A stretch of DNA of 8,682 bases from an uncultured Haemophilus sp. (GCF_905207935.1 NZ_CAJLNI010000081.1:1-8682), one strand, 5' to 3'. Positions 1-6,412 are shown, counted from the stretch's first letter. Translations and numbers: made by a program. Notes: generated by a model not told the origin, from the letters alone.

Positions 1-5
1 CTTTT

Positions 6-482
6 TTATTCCTTCACAAATTGTTTAATTTGATCTGAATTCAAATGACCTGGCTGTGCTTTGATAAGATTTAAATCCTTATCCAATAGCAAATTAAACG
101 GATAGCCTAACACATTAGCACGTTTAATAATTTCCCCATTTTCATCCAATAATACCGTAATATTTTTGTAATCCAGACCTCTATACCAATTGATAAATTT
201 TTGACTATTTTGTTCATTCTTTTGTCCAGGTGAGGCAATCGTAATCACATTAAAATCAAGATTTTTTTCTGTACTAAGATCGTCAATTTCCGCTAAACCC
301 GCCAAGCAAATTGGACACCAAGATGCCCACATTTTGATATAAAGCGGTTTGCCTTGATATTGTGATAAGGTGACGGTTTGGTTATCCAACGTCTTCAAGG
401 AAATATCCGCCAAAGACACCTTCTCTTGTGCAAAGCTTAATGGACTCAAAAACAATAAAAGTGCGATCAATATTTTTCTCAT
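6..482 (-). CDS. Periplasmic TlpA-like thioredoxin, probable electron donor to MsrAB
   Basis: This 158-residue protein begins with a typical signal peptide (hydrophobic residues 4-17, probable cleavage after SFA at 18). The mature part is a TlpA/AhpC-type thioredoxin fold: the active site is W55-C56-P57-I58-C59, preceded by an MWAS strand, and the cis-proline is in LGYP (P128). Blocks such as ITIASPG (80-86) and NWYRGLDY (98-105) resemble, from memory, the N-terminal thioredoxin domain of neisserial PilB, which reduces the attached MsrA and MsrB domains. The gene starts 9 bases after msrAB with a GAGGA ribosome site touching the msrAB stop, so the two are almost certainly one operon. I infer that it passes electrons from a membrane CcdA/DsbD-type protein to MsrAB. 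In H. influenzae, as I recall, a ccdA gene sits in the same cluster; here it could lie beyond position 1. The fold is certain; the partner is inferred. Confidence 0.9.
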   Translation of the reverse strand: MRKILIALLLFLSPLSFAQEKVSLADISLKTLDNQTVTLSQYQGKPLYIKMWASWCPICLAGLAEIDDLSTEKNLDFNVITIASPGQKNEQNSQKFINWYRGLDYKNITVLLDENGEIIKRANVLGYPFNLLLDKDLNLIKAQPGHLNSDQIKQFVKE

Positions 483-491
483 TTTTTCCTC

Positions 492-1553
492 TTATTTCAC
501 AAAGGGAATCAAATCGCCATAGCCTTGTTTTTCCATTTCATCTAATGGAATAAACTTAATCGATGCACTATTGATGCAATAACGTAATCCACCTTTATCA
601 CGCGGACCATCGTCAAACACATGGCCTAAATGGGCATGACCACTGCGACTTAACACCTCAATACGAGTCATATTAAAGCTATTGTCTCTTTGATACTCCG
701 CCACTTCAGCGGCAATCGGTTTGGTAAAACTTGGCCAGCCACAACCGGATTCAAATTTATCTTTAGAAGAAAATAACGGTTCTCCCGTAGTGATATCCAC
801 ATAAATACCAGGCGCGAAATTATCCCAATATTCGTTACTAAAAGAACGTTCAGTATGTTTGCCTTGCGTCACATCATATTGAAGTGCGGTCAATTTTTGC
901 TTTAATTCTGCATCACTTGGTTTTGGGTATTGTTTATCATCAATTAATGGCTCATCGGCTTTTTTGATGTCGATATGGCAATAACCATTCGGATTTTTCT
1001 TGAGGTAATCCTGATGATACTCTTCCGCCTCCACATAATTTTTCAGCGGTTCTACTTCAATTTGAATTGGCGCCTGATATTTACTTTGTAAGGTTTTCAA
1101 TGCTGCCTCTATAACCGCTTTATCTTGTTCATTTTGATAATAAATGCCGGTGCGATATTGTCTGCCACGATCATTGCCTTGCTTGTTAATACTGGTTGGA
1201 TCGATAACACGGAAATAATATTGCAGCAATTTATCTAGCGAAATTTTGTTTGGATCGTAAGTGACTTTCACGGTTTCAGCATGATCTGTCGCGTGCAATA
1301 ATTGATAGTTCGTGGTATCACCTTTTCCATTGGCATAGCCCGAAACGGCATCAGTCACGCCTTGAATGCGTTCCATATAAGCTTCTAGTCCCCAAAAACA
1401 ACCACCAGCAAGATAAATAATTCGTTGTTCTTGTTTGCTTTCCATTGTCATTTTTTGCTCCTTTGATGAAGTTGTATTATCAGCATACGTTAAACTACTT
1501 TGCAAACCGCCAAAAAGTGCGGTCAATATGAGAAATGTTTTTGTATATTTCAT
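492..1553 (-). CDS. msrAB: Periplasmic methionine sulfoxide reductase MsrA-MsrB fusion
   Basis: This 353-residue fusion repairs both the S and R forms of methionine sulfoxide in envelope proteins. Residues 1-24 form a signal peptide (probable cleavage after TYA). The MsrA domain covers about 44-200: catalytic C52 in GGCFWG, E93 in DHAETV, GNDRGRQYRTGIYY at 126-139 and a recycling cysteine C192 in GYCHID. The MsrB domain covers about 215-353: resolving C271 in SGCGWPSF, HAHLGHVFDDGP at 306-317 and catalytic C326 in RYCINS. The two CxxC zinc pairs of many MsrB proteins are absent (V-D-I-T at 252-255, S-R-S-G at 302-305), so this is a zinc-free MsrB. Length fits two-domain periplasmic MsrAB; neisserial PilB is longer because it also carries a thioredoxin domain, which here is the next gene. 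An AAGGA ribosome site precedes the ATG. DNA uptake sequences lie in the signal-peptide and linker codons. Confidence 0.97.
   Translation of the reverse strand: MKYTKTFLILTALFGGLQSSLTYADNTTSSKEQKMTMESKQEQRIIYLAGGCFWGLEAYMERIQGVTDAVSGYANGKGDTTNYQLLHATDHAETVKVTYDPNKISLDKLLQYYFRVIDPTSINKQGNDRGRQYRTGIYYQNEQDKAVIEAALKTLQSKYQAPIQIEVEPLKNYVEAEEYHQDYLKKNPNGYCHIDIKKADEPLIDDKQYPKPSDAELKQKLTALQYDVTQGKHTERSFSNEYWDNFAPGIYVDITTGEPLFSSKDKFESGCGWPSFTKPIAAEVAEYQRDNSFNMTRIEVLSRSGHAHLGHVFDDGPRDKGGLRYCINSASIKFIPLDEMEKQGYGDLIPFVK
882..890 (+). repeat. DNA uptake sequence (Hin-type USS)
   Basis: Exact AAGTGCGGT followed by the A/T-rich CAATTTTT flank expected of the extended signal. It lies inside msrAB, in the linker between the MsrA and MsrB domains, and on the coding strand reads Thr-Ala-Leu (residues 222-224). 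Such sites promote uptake of related DNA during natural transformation in Pasteurellaceae. Confidence 0.93.
1515..1523 (+). repeat. DNA uptake sequence (Hin-type USS)
   Basis: Exact AAGTGCGGT, preceded by AAA and followed by CAATATG. It lies in the signal-peptide coding part of msrAB and encodes Thr-Ala-Leu (residues 11-13) on the minus strand, so the uptake site is accommodated in sequence that only has to be hydrophobic. Confidence 0.93.
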
Positions 1554-1641
1554 TTTTTTTCCTTATTATAGAAAATATCTTTAGCTTACATTTCATTAGA
1601 CGAAGACAAGCCCATTTTCTTACAAAATAAGACAATTTTTT

Positions 1642-1650
1642 ACCGCACTT
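1642..1650 (-). repeat. Intergenic DNA uptake sequence (Hin-type USS)
   Basis: ACCGCACTT, the complement of AAGTGCGGT. Read on the minus strand it is followed by AAAAAATTGTCTTATTT, a good match to the two A/T-rich blocks of the extended uptake signal. It ends 5 bases before the ribosome site of the EamA permease and is the only uptake site here outside a coding region. Confidence 0.93.
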
Positions 1651-1655
1651 TGTGC

Positions 1656-1660
1656 AAGGA
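1656..1660 (+). promoter_or_regulatory. Ribosome binding site that fixes the EamA permease start
   Basis: AAGGA lies 6 bases before the ATG at 1667, an ideal spacing. An in-frame GTG at 1652 would give five more residues, but it overlaps this site and has no ribosome site of its own, so the ATG is preferred. Confidence 0.8.
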
Positions 1661-1666
1661 ACCCTT

Positions 1667-2533
1667 ATGCCAAACATACATCTCCGCAATAATTATCAAA
1701 AAGCTGTTGTTTGTATGGTGCTAGCTTACATCAGCATTGCCTTAATGGGCGTCTTTGTAAAATACGCCTCTGATGAATTACCGTCCAGTGAAATTTTATT
1801 TTCCCGTTTTTTTATTGGTTTTATGTTTCTCCTGCCCTTTTTAATTAAAGATGGAGATTTCAAAGTCGATATGTCACAATGGAAATTTCTCGTTTTGCGT
1901 AATCTCGCTGGCATTGCCAGTATGTTGTTAACTTTCTACGCCATTAAATATTTACCGATTTCCATTGCAATTTTATTGATGAATACGTCCACACTTTTTG
2001 TGCCTTTACTGCTGTTTTTCTTTAAAGTCAGAACGCCATTAAAAGTATTAGCTTGCAGTTTTATGGGGTTTTTCGGTGTATCCATCATTATGCTGACCAA
2101 CGGCTCAATGGATATCAATCCTCTCCATGTAGGCTATGCGTTAGGTGCTGCCGTCTTGGCTGCGATGGCATTTATCAGCTTACAAGAGCTCAATAAACAC
2201 AACTCACCTAAAAATATCGTGTTTTACTTTCACTTATTAGGCTCGATTTTATTGCCACTCTTTTTTATTGCACAGTGGAAAATGCCAACACTGCATGGAT
2301 TTACGCTGTTACTTTTAGTGGGCGGATTCGGTCTTATTTTCCAATTATTACTCACTCGCGCCTTTAAATATGCCCCCGCCAATGTCATTACGCCTTTTGC
2401 TTTTACCGGTGTCATTTTCTCCAGCATCTGTGACTGGCTATTTTGGGATAACGTACCAAGCCTAAATTTCTGGATTGGTTCATTAGTCATTATTATTGCC
2501 GTCAGTTTGCTTGCTAGAATGCGGGCGAAATAG
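1667..2533 (+). CDS. EamA/DMT-superfamily inner-membrane permease, substrate unknown
   Basis: The 288-residue product has the length and hydrophobicity of a ten-helix drug/metabolite transporter built from two five-helix EamA repeats. The first repeat begins with the helix VVCMVLAYISIALMGVFVKY and contains the SSEILFSRFFIGF segment typical of the family. It ends near GVSIIMLTNG. The second begins at about HVGYALGAAVLAAMAF and includes LLLTRAFKYAPANVITPFAF, the usual 'A..Yapas...p' family feature, before the last helix (IGSLVIIIAVSLLA). The C-terminus is short and basic (RMRAK). Family members export amino acids, drugs or nucleotide-related metabolites, or import S-adenosylmethionine; nothing in the sequence decides which. 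The gene is transcribed away from msrAB and towards fecB, with 91 bases to the fecB start and no clear terminator between, so some read-through into fec is possible. No functional link with fec can be shown. Confidence 0.88.
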   Translation: MPNIHLRNNYQKAVVCMVLAYISIALMGVFVKYASDELPSSEILFSRFFIGFMFLLPFLIKDGDFKVDMSQWKFLVLRNLAGIASMLLTFYAIKYLPISIAILLMNTSTLFVPLLLFFFKVRTPLKVLACSFMGFFGVSIIMLTNGSMDINPLHVGYALGAAVLAAMAFISLQELNKHNSPKNIVFYFHLLGSILLPLFFIAQWKMPTLHGFTLLLLVGGFGLIFQLLLTRAFKYAPANVITPFAFTGVIFSSICDWLFWDNVPSLNFWIGSLVIIIAVSLLARMRAK

Positions 2534-2544
2534 AGAAATCCGAC

Positions 2545-2582
2545 CAAATAGATAAAATATAACTATTCTCAATAACATTGTT
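2545..2582 (+). promoter_or_regulatory. Weak candidate Fur operator(s) ahead of fecB
   Basis: Iron-uptake operons are usually repressed by Fur, so I aligned this gap by hand to the 19-base consensus GATAATGATAATCATTATC. The best windows, 2545-2563 and 2564-2582, each match 10 of 19 positions. They lie end to end, the second overlapping the fecB -35 box. Such scores are marginal in A/T-rich DNA, so this is a suggestion only. Confidence 0.2.
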
Positions 2583-2594
2583 TGAATGTATAAT
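2566..2594 (+). promoter_or_regulatory. Sigma-70 promoter of fecBCDE
   Basis: A consensus -10 box TATAAT (2589-2594) is preceded by TTCTCA (2566-2571, four of six matches to TTGACA) at the optimal 17-base spacing. Transcription would start near 2601, giving a leader of about 24 bases that contains the TGAGGA ribosome site (2613-2618). An inverted repeat ACATT-gtttg-AATGT (2575-2589) fills the spacer and could be an operator. Confidence 0.7.
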
Positions 2595-2624
2595 CCAAAT
2601 GCTTTTTATTATTGAGGACACAAC

Positions 2625-3515
2625 ATGAAAAAATTATTCAAAACCACTTTAGCTTCTGCATTATTAATGGTATCCGCATTCGCTAGCGCCGTGACGGTTA
2701 AAGATGCGAAAGGTGAATTTACCCTTGATAAAACCCCAAGCCGTGTTGTGGCATTGGAATATTCTTTTGTGGATGCTTTAGCCCAAGTCGGTGTAAGCCC
2801 AGTGGGTGTGGCTGACGATAACAAAATCGATCGTATTTTGCCGCAAGTGCGCGAAAAAATTGCTGCATGGCAATCCGTTGGCACGCGTTCTCAGCCAAGC
2901 CTTGAAGTGATTGCTTCTCTCAAACCCGATTTAATTATTGCTGATCCATCTCGCCATACTGCAGTATTTGAAGAATTGAAAAAAATCGCGCCAACGGTGA
3001 TGTTTGATTCCCGTCATGAAAGCTACCAAGAAAATCTTGAAACCGCGCAGAAAATTGGTGATTTAGTCGGTAAAAGTAGCGAAATGAAAGCAAAAATCAA
3101 TGAACATAATGATTACATTGCCAACATCGCAAAAAATTTAGGTGTGCAAGGCAAAAAAGCCTCATTTGGTACTTCCCGAGAAGATAAATTTAATATCCAA
3201 AATGACAATGGCTATGTGGGTAGTTTCTTAACGACATTAGGTTTTGCCCCAACTAAACTCAATAGTGATCAAGCTTTCGTAGAAATCAACCTTGAACAAT
3301 TAGTAATGGAAAAACCGGAATACTTGTTCATCGCCCATTATCGTGATGAAAGTATTGCGCGCAAATGGGAAGCTGAGCCACTTTGGAAAGCCATTCCTGC
3401 CGTAAAAGCGAACCATGTTTACAGCGTTGATGCCGACATGTGGGCTCGCGGTCGTGGCTTAGAAGCGAGCAAAATTATGGCAAAACAAATTGAAGGTTTC
3501 GTGAAACAAAAATAA
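2625..3515 (+). CDS. fecB: Ferric citrate-type periplasmic binding protein FecB
   Basis: This 296-residue class III (metal-chelate type) binding protein should capture ferric citrate or a similar ferric chelate in the periplasm and deliver it to FecCD. Residues 1-22 are a signal peptide (probable cleavage after ASA); there is no lipobox cysteine, so it is soluble, as in E. coli FecB. Conserved blocks recalled from E. coli FecB appear in order: a GEFTLDKTP-like N-terminus (30-38), ADDN (63-66), WQSVGTRSQPSLE (82-94), LKPDLIIAD..SRH (99-111), FGTSRE (about 176-181) and AHYRDESI near residue 240. Length is close to the E. coli protein (300). It is the first gene of the operon, with TGAGGA 6 bases before its ATG, and its stop overlaps the fecC start. 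The family is certain; ferric citrate as substrate follows from similarity and is not proven, since no fecA is visible. Confidence 0.93.
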   Translation: MKKLFKTTLASALLMVSAFASAVTVKDAKGEFTLDKTPSRVVALEYSFVDALAQVGVSPVGVADDNKIDRILPQVREKIAAWQSVGTRSQPSLEVIASLKPDLIIADPSRHTAVFEELKKIAPTVMFDSRHESYQENLETAQKIGDLVGKSSEMKAKINEHNDYIANIAKNLGVQGKKASFGTSREDKFNIQNDNGYVGSFLTTLGFAPTKLNSDQAFVEINLEQLVMEKPEYLFIAHYRDESIARKWEAEPLWKAIPAVKANHVYSVDADMWARGRGLEASKIMAKQIEGFVKQK

Positions 3516-4504
3516 TGATGAAGTCCACTTTCCGTTGGGGACTCCCCCTTATCATTCTGGCTTTCCTATTATGGGGAAGCCTGTTTTTGTATTATCCCAT
3601 CGAAATTCGACCGCTTGCAGCTTTACAAGCGTTCCTCCCCGATGGCGATGAAATTGCCAAAATCACCGTAACCGATTTACGCTTACCGCGCGCATTAGTT
3701 GGCATGATTTTAGGTGCCAATCTTGCGGTGGCGGGGGCGTTGTTACAAACCATTACGCGTAATCCACTAGCCTCGCCTACGCTACTCAGCGTGAACTCGG
3801 GAGCCAGTCTTGCCATGGTGACCACCAGTGCGTTTAGCCCCTTAATTCTTTCTGGTTATAGCATTGCTTTAGTGGCTAGTATCGGTGGCGGTCTGAGTTG
3901 GTTTGTGGTGATGCTGATCAGCAACGGATGGAAAGACAACAGCGGGGATCGTAGCCGGGTGATTTTAGCGGGGATTGCCGTATCACTACTGTGTGCAGCA
4001 CTGACGAAATTGGTGCTCATTATTGCGGAAGATCATGCCTTCGGTATTATGAGCTGGCTAGCTGGCGGCATTGCACATGCCCGTTGGAATGAATTATTGA
4101 CGTTATTTCCGTTCTTTATTTTGACCGCACTTTTCTGTCTATTCTTTGCTAGTCGTTTAAACTTACTCAATTTAAGCGATGAATCCGCTCGTTCACTAGG
4201 CATCAATCTCTTCCGTTTACGTTGGTATGCTAACATCATGGCGTTATTGATTGTGGGCTCCAGCGTAAGTGTTGCCGGCCCCGTGGCCTTTATTGGCTTA
4301 CTCGTGCCCCACCTTGCCCGCTATTGGATTGGTTATGACTTGCGAAAATCGCTCCCCATGGCGATGTTACTCGGCGCAATTTTAATGCTGGCGGCAGATA
4401 CCATTGCCCGTGCGGTCAACTTCCCTAGTGAAGTGCCTGCCGGTGCGGTACTTGCCTTAATCGGTGCCCCAGTCTTTGTATTATTTGCCAGAGGAAGACA
4501 CTAA
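3515..4504 (+). CDS. fecC: Ferric citrate-type ABC transporter permease FecC
   Basis: FecC is one half of the inner-membrane channel that pairs with FecD. The 329-residue protein is of the BtuC/FecCD family (about ten helices). A first helix at about 10-27 is followed by the hallmark LRLPR (55-59) and the helix ending in TRNPLASP. Further on come EDHAFGIMSWLAGG, the NLLNLSDESARSLGINLFRLRW coupling region that contacts the ATPase, and GPVAFIGLLVPHLAR (255-269). These match E. coli FecC closely, from memory. The ATG overlaps the fecB stop as TAATG; a second ATG follows at 3518. I see no ribosome site ahead, so translation is probably coupled to fecB. Its G+C is clearly higher than in flanking genes (seven sampled 60-base rows total 214/420), possibly a sign of transfer. 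Confidence 0.95.
   Translation: MMKSTFRWGLPLIILAFLLWGSLFLYYPIEIRPLAALQAFLPDGDEIAKITVTDLRLPRALVGMILGANLAVAGALLQTITRNPLASPTLLSVNSGASLAMVTTSAFSPLILSGYSIALVASIGGGLSWFVVMLISNGWKDNSGDRSRVILAGIAVSLLCAALTKLVLIIAEDHAFGIMSWLAGGIAHARWNELLTLFPFFILTALFCLFFASRLNLLNLSDESARSLGINLFRLRWYANIMALLIVGSSVSVAGPVAFIGLLVPHLARYWIGYDLRKSLPMAMLLGAILMLAADTIARAVNFPSEVPAGAVLALIGAPVFVLFARGRH
4124..4132 (-). repeat. DNA uptake sequence inside fecC
   Basis: ACCGCACTT, complement of the uptake core; on the minus strand it continues CAAAATAAAG as the extended signal expects. It encodes Thr-Ala-Leu in a membrane helix (ILTALF) and lies in an A/T-rich row of an otherwise G+C-rich gene. Confidence 0.92.
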
Positions 4505-5487
4505 TGCGAACCTCTCATGTATCTTTTCGCGCTATCGGCTTTTATGTCGTCACGCTTAGTCTGATGGTACTACTCTTTGGGTTGAGTATTCGCCTCGGCA
4601 CTTATACGCTTTCCTTTGAGGAAATTTGGGCGGCCTTTCAGCCTGACGATAAAAACTATTTTACCTTGATGGAATATCGCCTACCCCGTGCTGTGTTAGC
4701 GATTTTATTGGGTGGAGCCTTAGCAATTTCCGGTGTATTAGTACAAAGCGTGGTGCGCAATCCACTTGCCTCTCCCGATATTTTAGGGATTAACAATGCG
4801 GCAGGGTTGGTTGCCGTTTCGGTATTGATATTCTTGCCAAACTTAGCATTTTACTGGATGCCAATTTTTGCCTTTTTAGGCGGCGTACTCTCTTTTGTCA
4901 TTTTATGGGTCGTGTGCGGTTTTAACTTCCGCCCTATCAAAATGGCAATTATTGGGGTCGCACTATCCGCGTTATGGGCAGCCATTAGTCATTATCTGAT
5001 GCTTACCAATCCAATCGAGATCAATACGGCAATGTTATGGCTCACAGGAAGCCTGTGGGGGCGCAGCTGGTCTTATTTAAATGTGGTATTACCATGGTTA
5101 GTAGTGTTGCTACCCTTGCCATTTATTTTCTGTCGCGATCTCGATACCCTTGGTTTAGGTGAAAACAAAGCTTCCACCTTAGGCGTGACCGTGAATAAAG
5201 TGCAAATTAGCGTTTTAGTGCTAGCGGTAGCCCTTTCTACTACAGCCGTGGCAATTTGTGGTCCGATTGCCTTTTTAGGCTTGGTTGCGCCACATCTTGC
5301 TCGTCGTTTAGTCGGCGGCAGACATCGCACCCTATTACCGGCAGCCTTGATTATTGGCGCCCTCTTATTACAACTTTCGGATATTTTGGCGCGGGTAATT
5401 GACCCACCAACTGAACTACCAGCGGGTATTCTGACCGCGATTATCGGTGCGCCATATTTCTTCTACTTATTGATGAGAACTAAATAA
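4504..5487 (+). CDS. fecD: Ferric citrate-type ABC transporter permease FecD
   Basis: This 327-residue paralogue of FecC forms the other half of the channel. It shows the same landmarks: YRLPR (58-62), a helix ending VVRNPLASPDILGINNAAG, LMLTNPIEINTAMLWLTGSLWGR-like central sequence typical of FecD, a LGLGENKASTLGV coupling region, GPIAFLGLVAPHLAR (253-267) followed by GGRHR, and the terminal PTELPAGILTAIIGAP. The GGRHR stretch and the TGSLWGR block point to FecD rather than to BtuC or FhuB. The start overlaps the fecC stop as TAATG. Unlike fecC it has a strong ribosome site, GAGGAAG at 4491-4497, so it can be initiated independently. Confidence 0.95.
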   Translation: MRTSHVSFRAIGFYVVTLSLMVLLFGLSIRLGTYTLSFEEIWAAFQPDDKNYFTLMEYRLPRAVLAILLGGALAISGVLVQSVVRNPLASPDILGINNAAGLVAVSVLIFLPNLAFYWMPIFAFLGGVLSFVILWVVCGFNFRPIKMAIIGVALSALWAAISHYLMLTNPIEINTAMLWLTGSLWGRSWSYLNVVLPWLVVLLPLPFIFCRDLDTLGLGENKASTLGVTVNKVQISVLVLAVALSTTAVAICGPIAFLGLVAPHLARRLVGGRHRTLLPAALIIGALLLQLSDILARVIDPPTELPAGILTAIIGAPYFFYLLMRTK

Positions 5488-6254
5488 TGAGCATTGAAAT
5501 CAATAATTTATCTTTAGGTTATCAAGATAAACTCGTGGTTAAAAATCTGTCGCTAAAATTCCCGAGAAATAAAGTGATTGCATTAATCGGCCCAAATGGT
5601 TGCGGTAAGTCCACCACATTAAAAGCGGTGGCTCGCTTGCTCAAACCGAAGCAAGGCTCAATCACCCATAAAGGTCAGGATATTTGGCAAAAAAGCCCTA
5701 AAGAATATGCCCAAGAATTGGCTTTTCTCCCGCAGCAACACTTGGTACCAGAAGGCATTAAAGTACGTGAATTGATCGCCTACGGGCGTTCGCCTTACTT
5801 AAACCTCTGGGGTAAACTCAGCCAAAAAGATGAAGAATTAGTTAATTGGGCAATGGCGCAAACCCAAACTGCCGAACTCGCCGAACAGCTGGTTTCTGAT
5901 TTATCTGGTGGTCAACAACAACGGGTATTTTTAGCCATGACTCTTGCGCAAGATGCTGAATTAGTGCTACTCGATGAGCCGACTACTTATCTGGATTTAA
6001 ACCGCCAAGCTGAACTCATGGGCATGATGCGACAAATGCAACAAAACGGTAAAACCGTGATTACGGTATTGCATGATCTCAACCAAGCCTGCCGCTATTG
6101 CGATCACTTAATCGTCATGAAAAAAGGTGCAGTAATGGCACAAGGTACGCCCGATGAAGTGATGACCGAAGAGTTGCTGAAGGATGTATTTGATTTAGAT
6201 GTTATCATTCATCGTGATCCTATCAGCAATACACCGATGTTTATTTTGAAATAA
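5487..6254 (+). CDS. fecE: Ferric citrate-type ABC transporter ATPase FecE
   Basis: This 255-residue cytoplasmic ATPase drives the FecCD channel. All motifs are intact: Walker A GPNGCGKST (35-43), Q-loop FLPQQHL (80-86) followed by PEGIKVRELIAYGR (88-101), signature LSGGQQQR (139-146), Walker B LVLLDEPT (159-166) with YLD, and the switch histidine H196 in LHDLNQA. The Q-loop block and the RNPWLSLWG-like segment (here RSPYLNLWG, 101-109) match FecE of E. coli from memory. Length equals that of the family. The ATG overlaps the fecD stop as TAATG with only a weak ribosome site, so coupling to fecD is likely. It is the last gene of the operon, followed after 23 bases by a strong terminator; no fecA, fecI or fecR follows. 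Confidence 0.96.
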   Translation: MSIEINNLSLGYQDKLVVKNLSLKFPRNKVIALIGPNGCGKSTTLKAVARLLKPKQGSITHKGQDIWQKSPKEYAQELAFLPQQHLVPEGIKVRELIAYGRSPYLNLWGKLSQKDEELVNWAMAQTQTAELAEQLVSDLSGGQQQRVFLAMTLAQDAELVLLDEPTTYLDLNRQAELMGMMRQMQQNGKTVITVLHDLNQACRYCDHLIVMKKGAVMAQGTPDEVMTEELLKDVFDLDVIIHRDPISNTPMFILK

Positions 6255-6277
6255 CTTTCAATCACTTTTCTAATATC

Positions 6278-6314
6278 AAATAGGCGTTTTATTTTACTAA
6301 AACGCCTATTTTTT
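6278..6314 (+). terminator. Intrinsic terminator of the fecBCDE operon
   Basis: A perfect 14-base-pair stem (AAATAGGCGTTTTA at 6278-6291 with TAAAACGCCTATTT at 6298-6311) has a 6-base loop and is followed by a T-run (6309-6314). It starts 23 bases after the fecE stop. On the opposite strand only three T residues would follow, so it acts mainly in the fec direction and insulates pgaA. Confidence 0.93.
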
Positions 6315-6383
6315 CACCTAAAATCCCCACTGTATACATAACTAATGTTTTTCATAGCTAATATGAGGTCTGACCACTTTACA

Positions 6384-6410
6384 AAACTTATACTTATTTA
6401 CATTGTCGTA
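6384..6410 (+). promoter_or_regulatory. Possible sigma-E-type promoter ahead of pgaA
   Basis: AAACTT (6384-6389) followed after 16 bases by TCGTA (6406-6410) resembles the extracytoplasmic sigma-E pattern GGAACTT-N16-TCTGA: the AACTT core is exact, the -10 matches three of five. In Actinobacillus pleuropneumoniae the pga operon is reported to be controlled by sigma-E and H-NS, which motivates the search. Weak on sequence alone. Confidence 0.22.
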
Positions 6411-6412
6411 AA

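Larger units (their letters stand above)
1554..1666. promoter_or_regulatory. Divergent intergenic region between msrAB and the EamA permease
   Basis: This 113-base, A/T-rich gap must hold the start signals for transcription in both directions. On the minus strand TTGTAA (complement of 1620-1625) and TCTAAT (complement of 1595-1600) could form a promoter for msrAB, but the 19-base spacer is long. A perfect TATAAT (complement of 1565-1570) lies only 11 bases before the msrAB ATG, too close to leave room for the AAGGA ribosome site. On the plus strand I see only weak elements. The region also carries a DNA uptake sequence next to the permease ribosome site. No operator is recognisable. The promoter assignment is weak; only its location is secure. 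Confidence 0.35.

Noticed and set aside
1553..1560. Run of eight T residues (A on the coding strand) between the msrAB ribosome site and start, possible phase-variable tract
   Set aside because: Short homopolymers of this length are common in A/T-rich Pasteurellaceae DNA, and a change would only alter spacing slightly; there is no sign of a switch.
1565..1570. Perfect TATAAT on the minus strand just ahead of msrAB
   Set aside because: It is 11 bases from the ATG, so a transcript started from it would lose the AAGGA ribosome site, and the sequence 17 bases upstream is not a -35 box.
1652..1666. Upstream GTG start for the EamA permease
   Set aside because: It overlaps the AAGGA ribosome site that serves the ATG at 1667 and has no ribosome site itself.
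2230..2547. 105-residue open frame on the minus strand across the permease gene
   Set aside because: It is antisense to a well-supported transporter, has no recognisable domain and continues past that gene's stop without a start signal.
2547..2567. Imperfect inverted repeat AATAGATA...TATAACTATT as a terminator for the permease gene
   Set aside because: The stem is almost all A/T, has bulged bases and no following T-run, so it would not terminate well.
6331..6338. Palindrome TGTATACA after the fec terminator
   Set aside because: An 8-base A/T-rich palindrome is expected by chance; no promoter element or second copy is associated with it.
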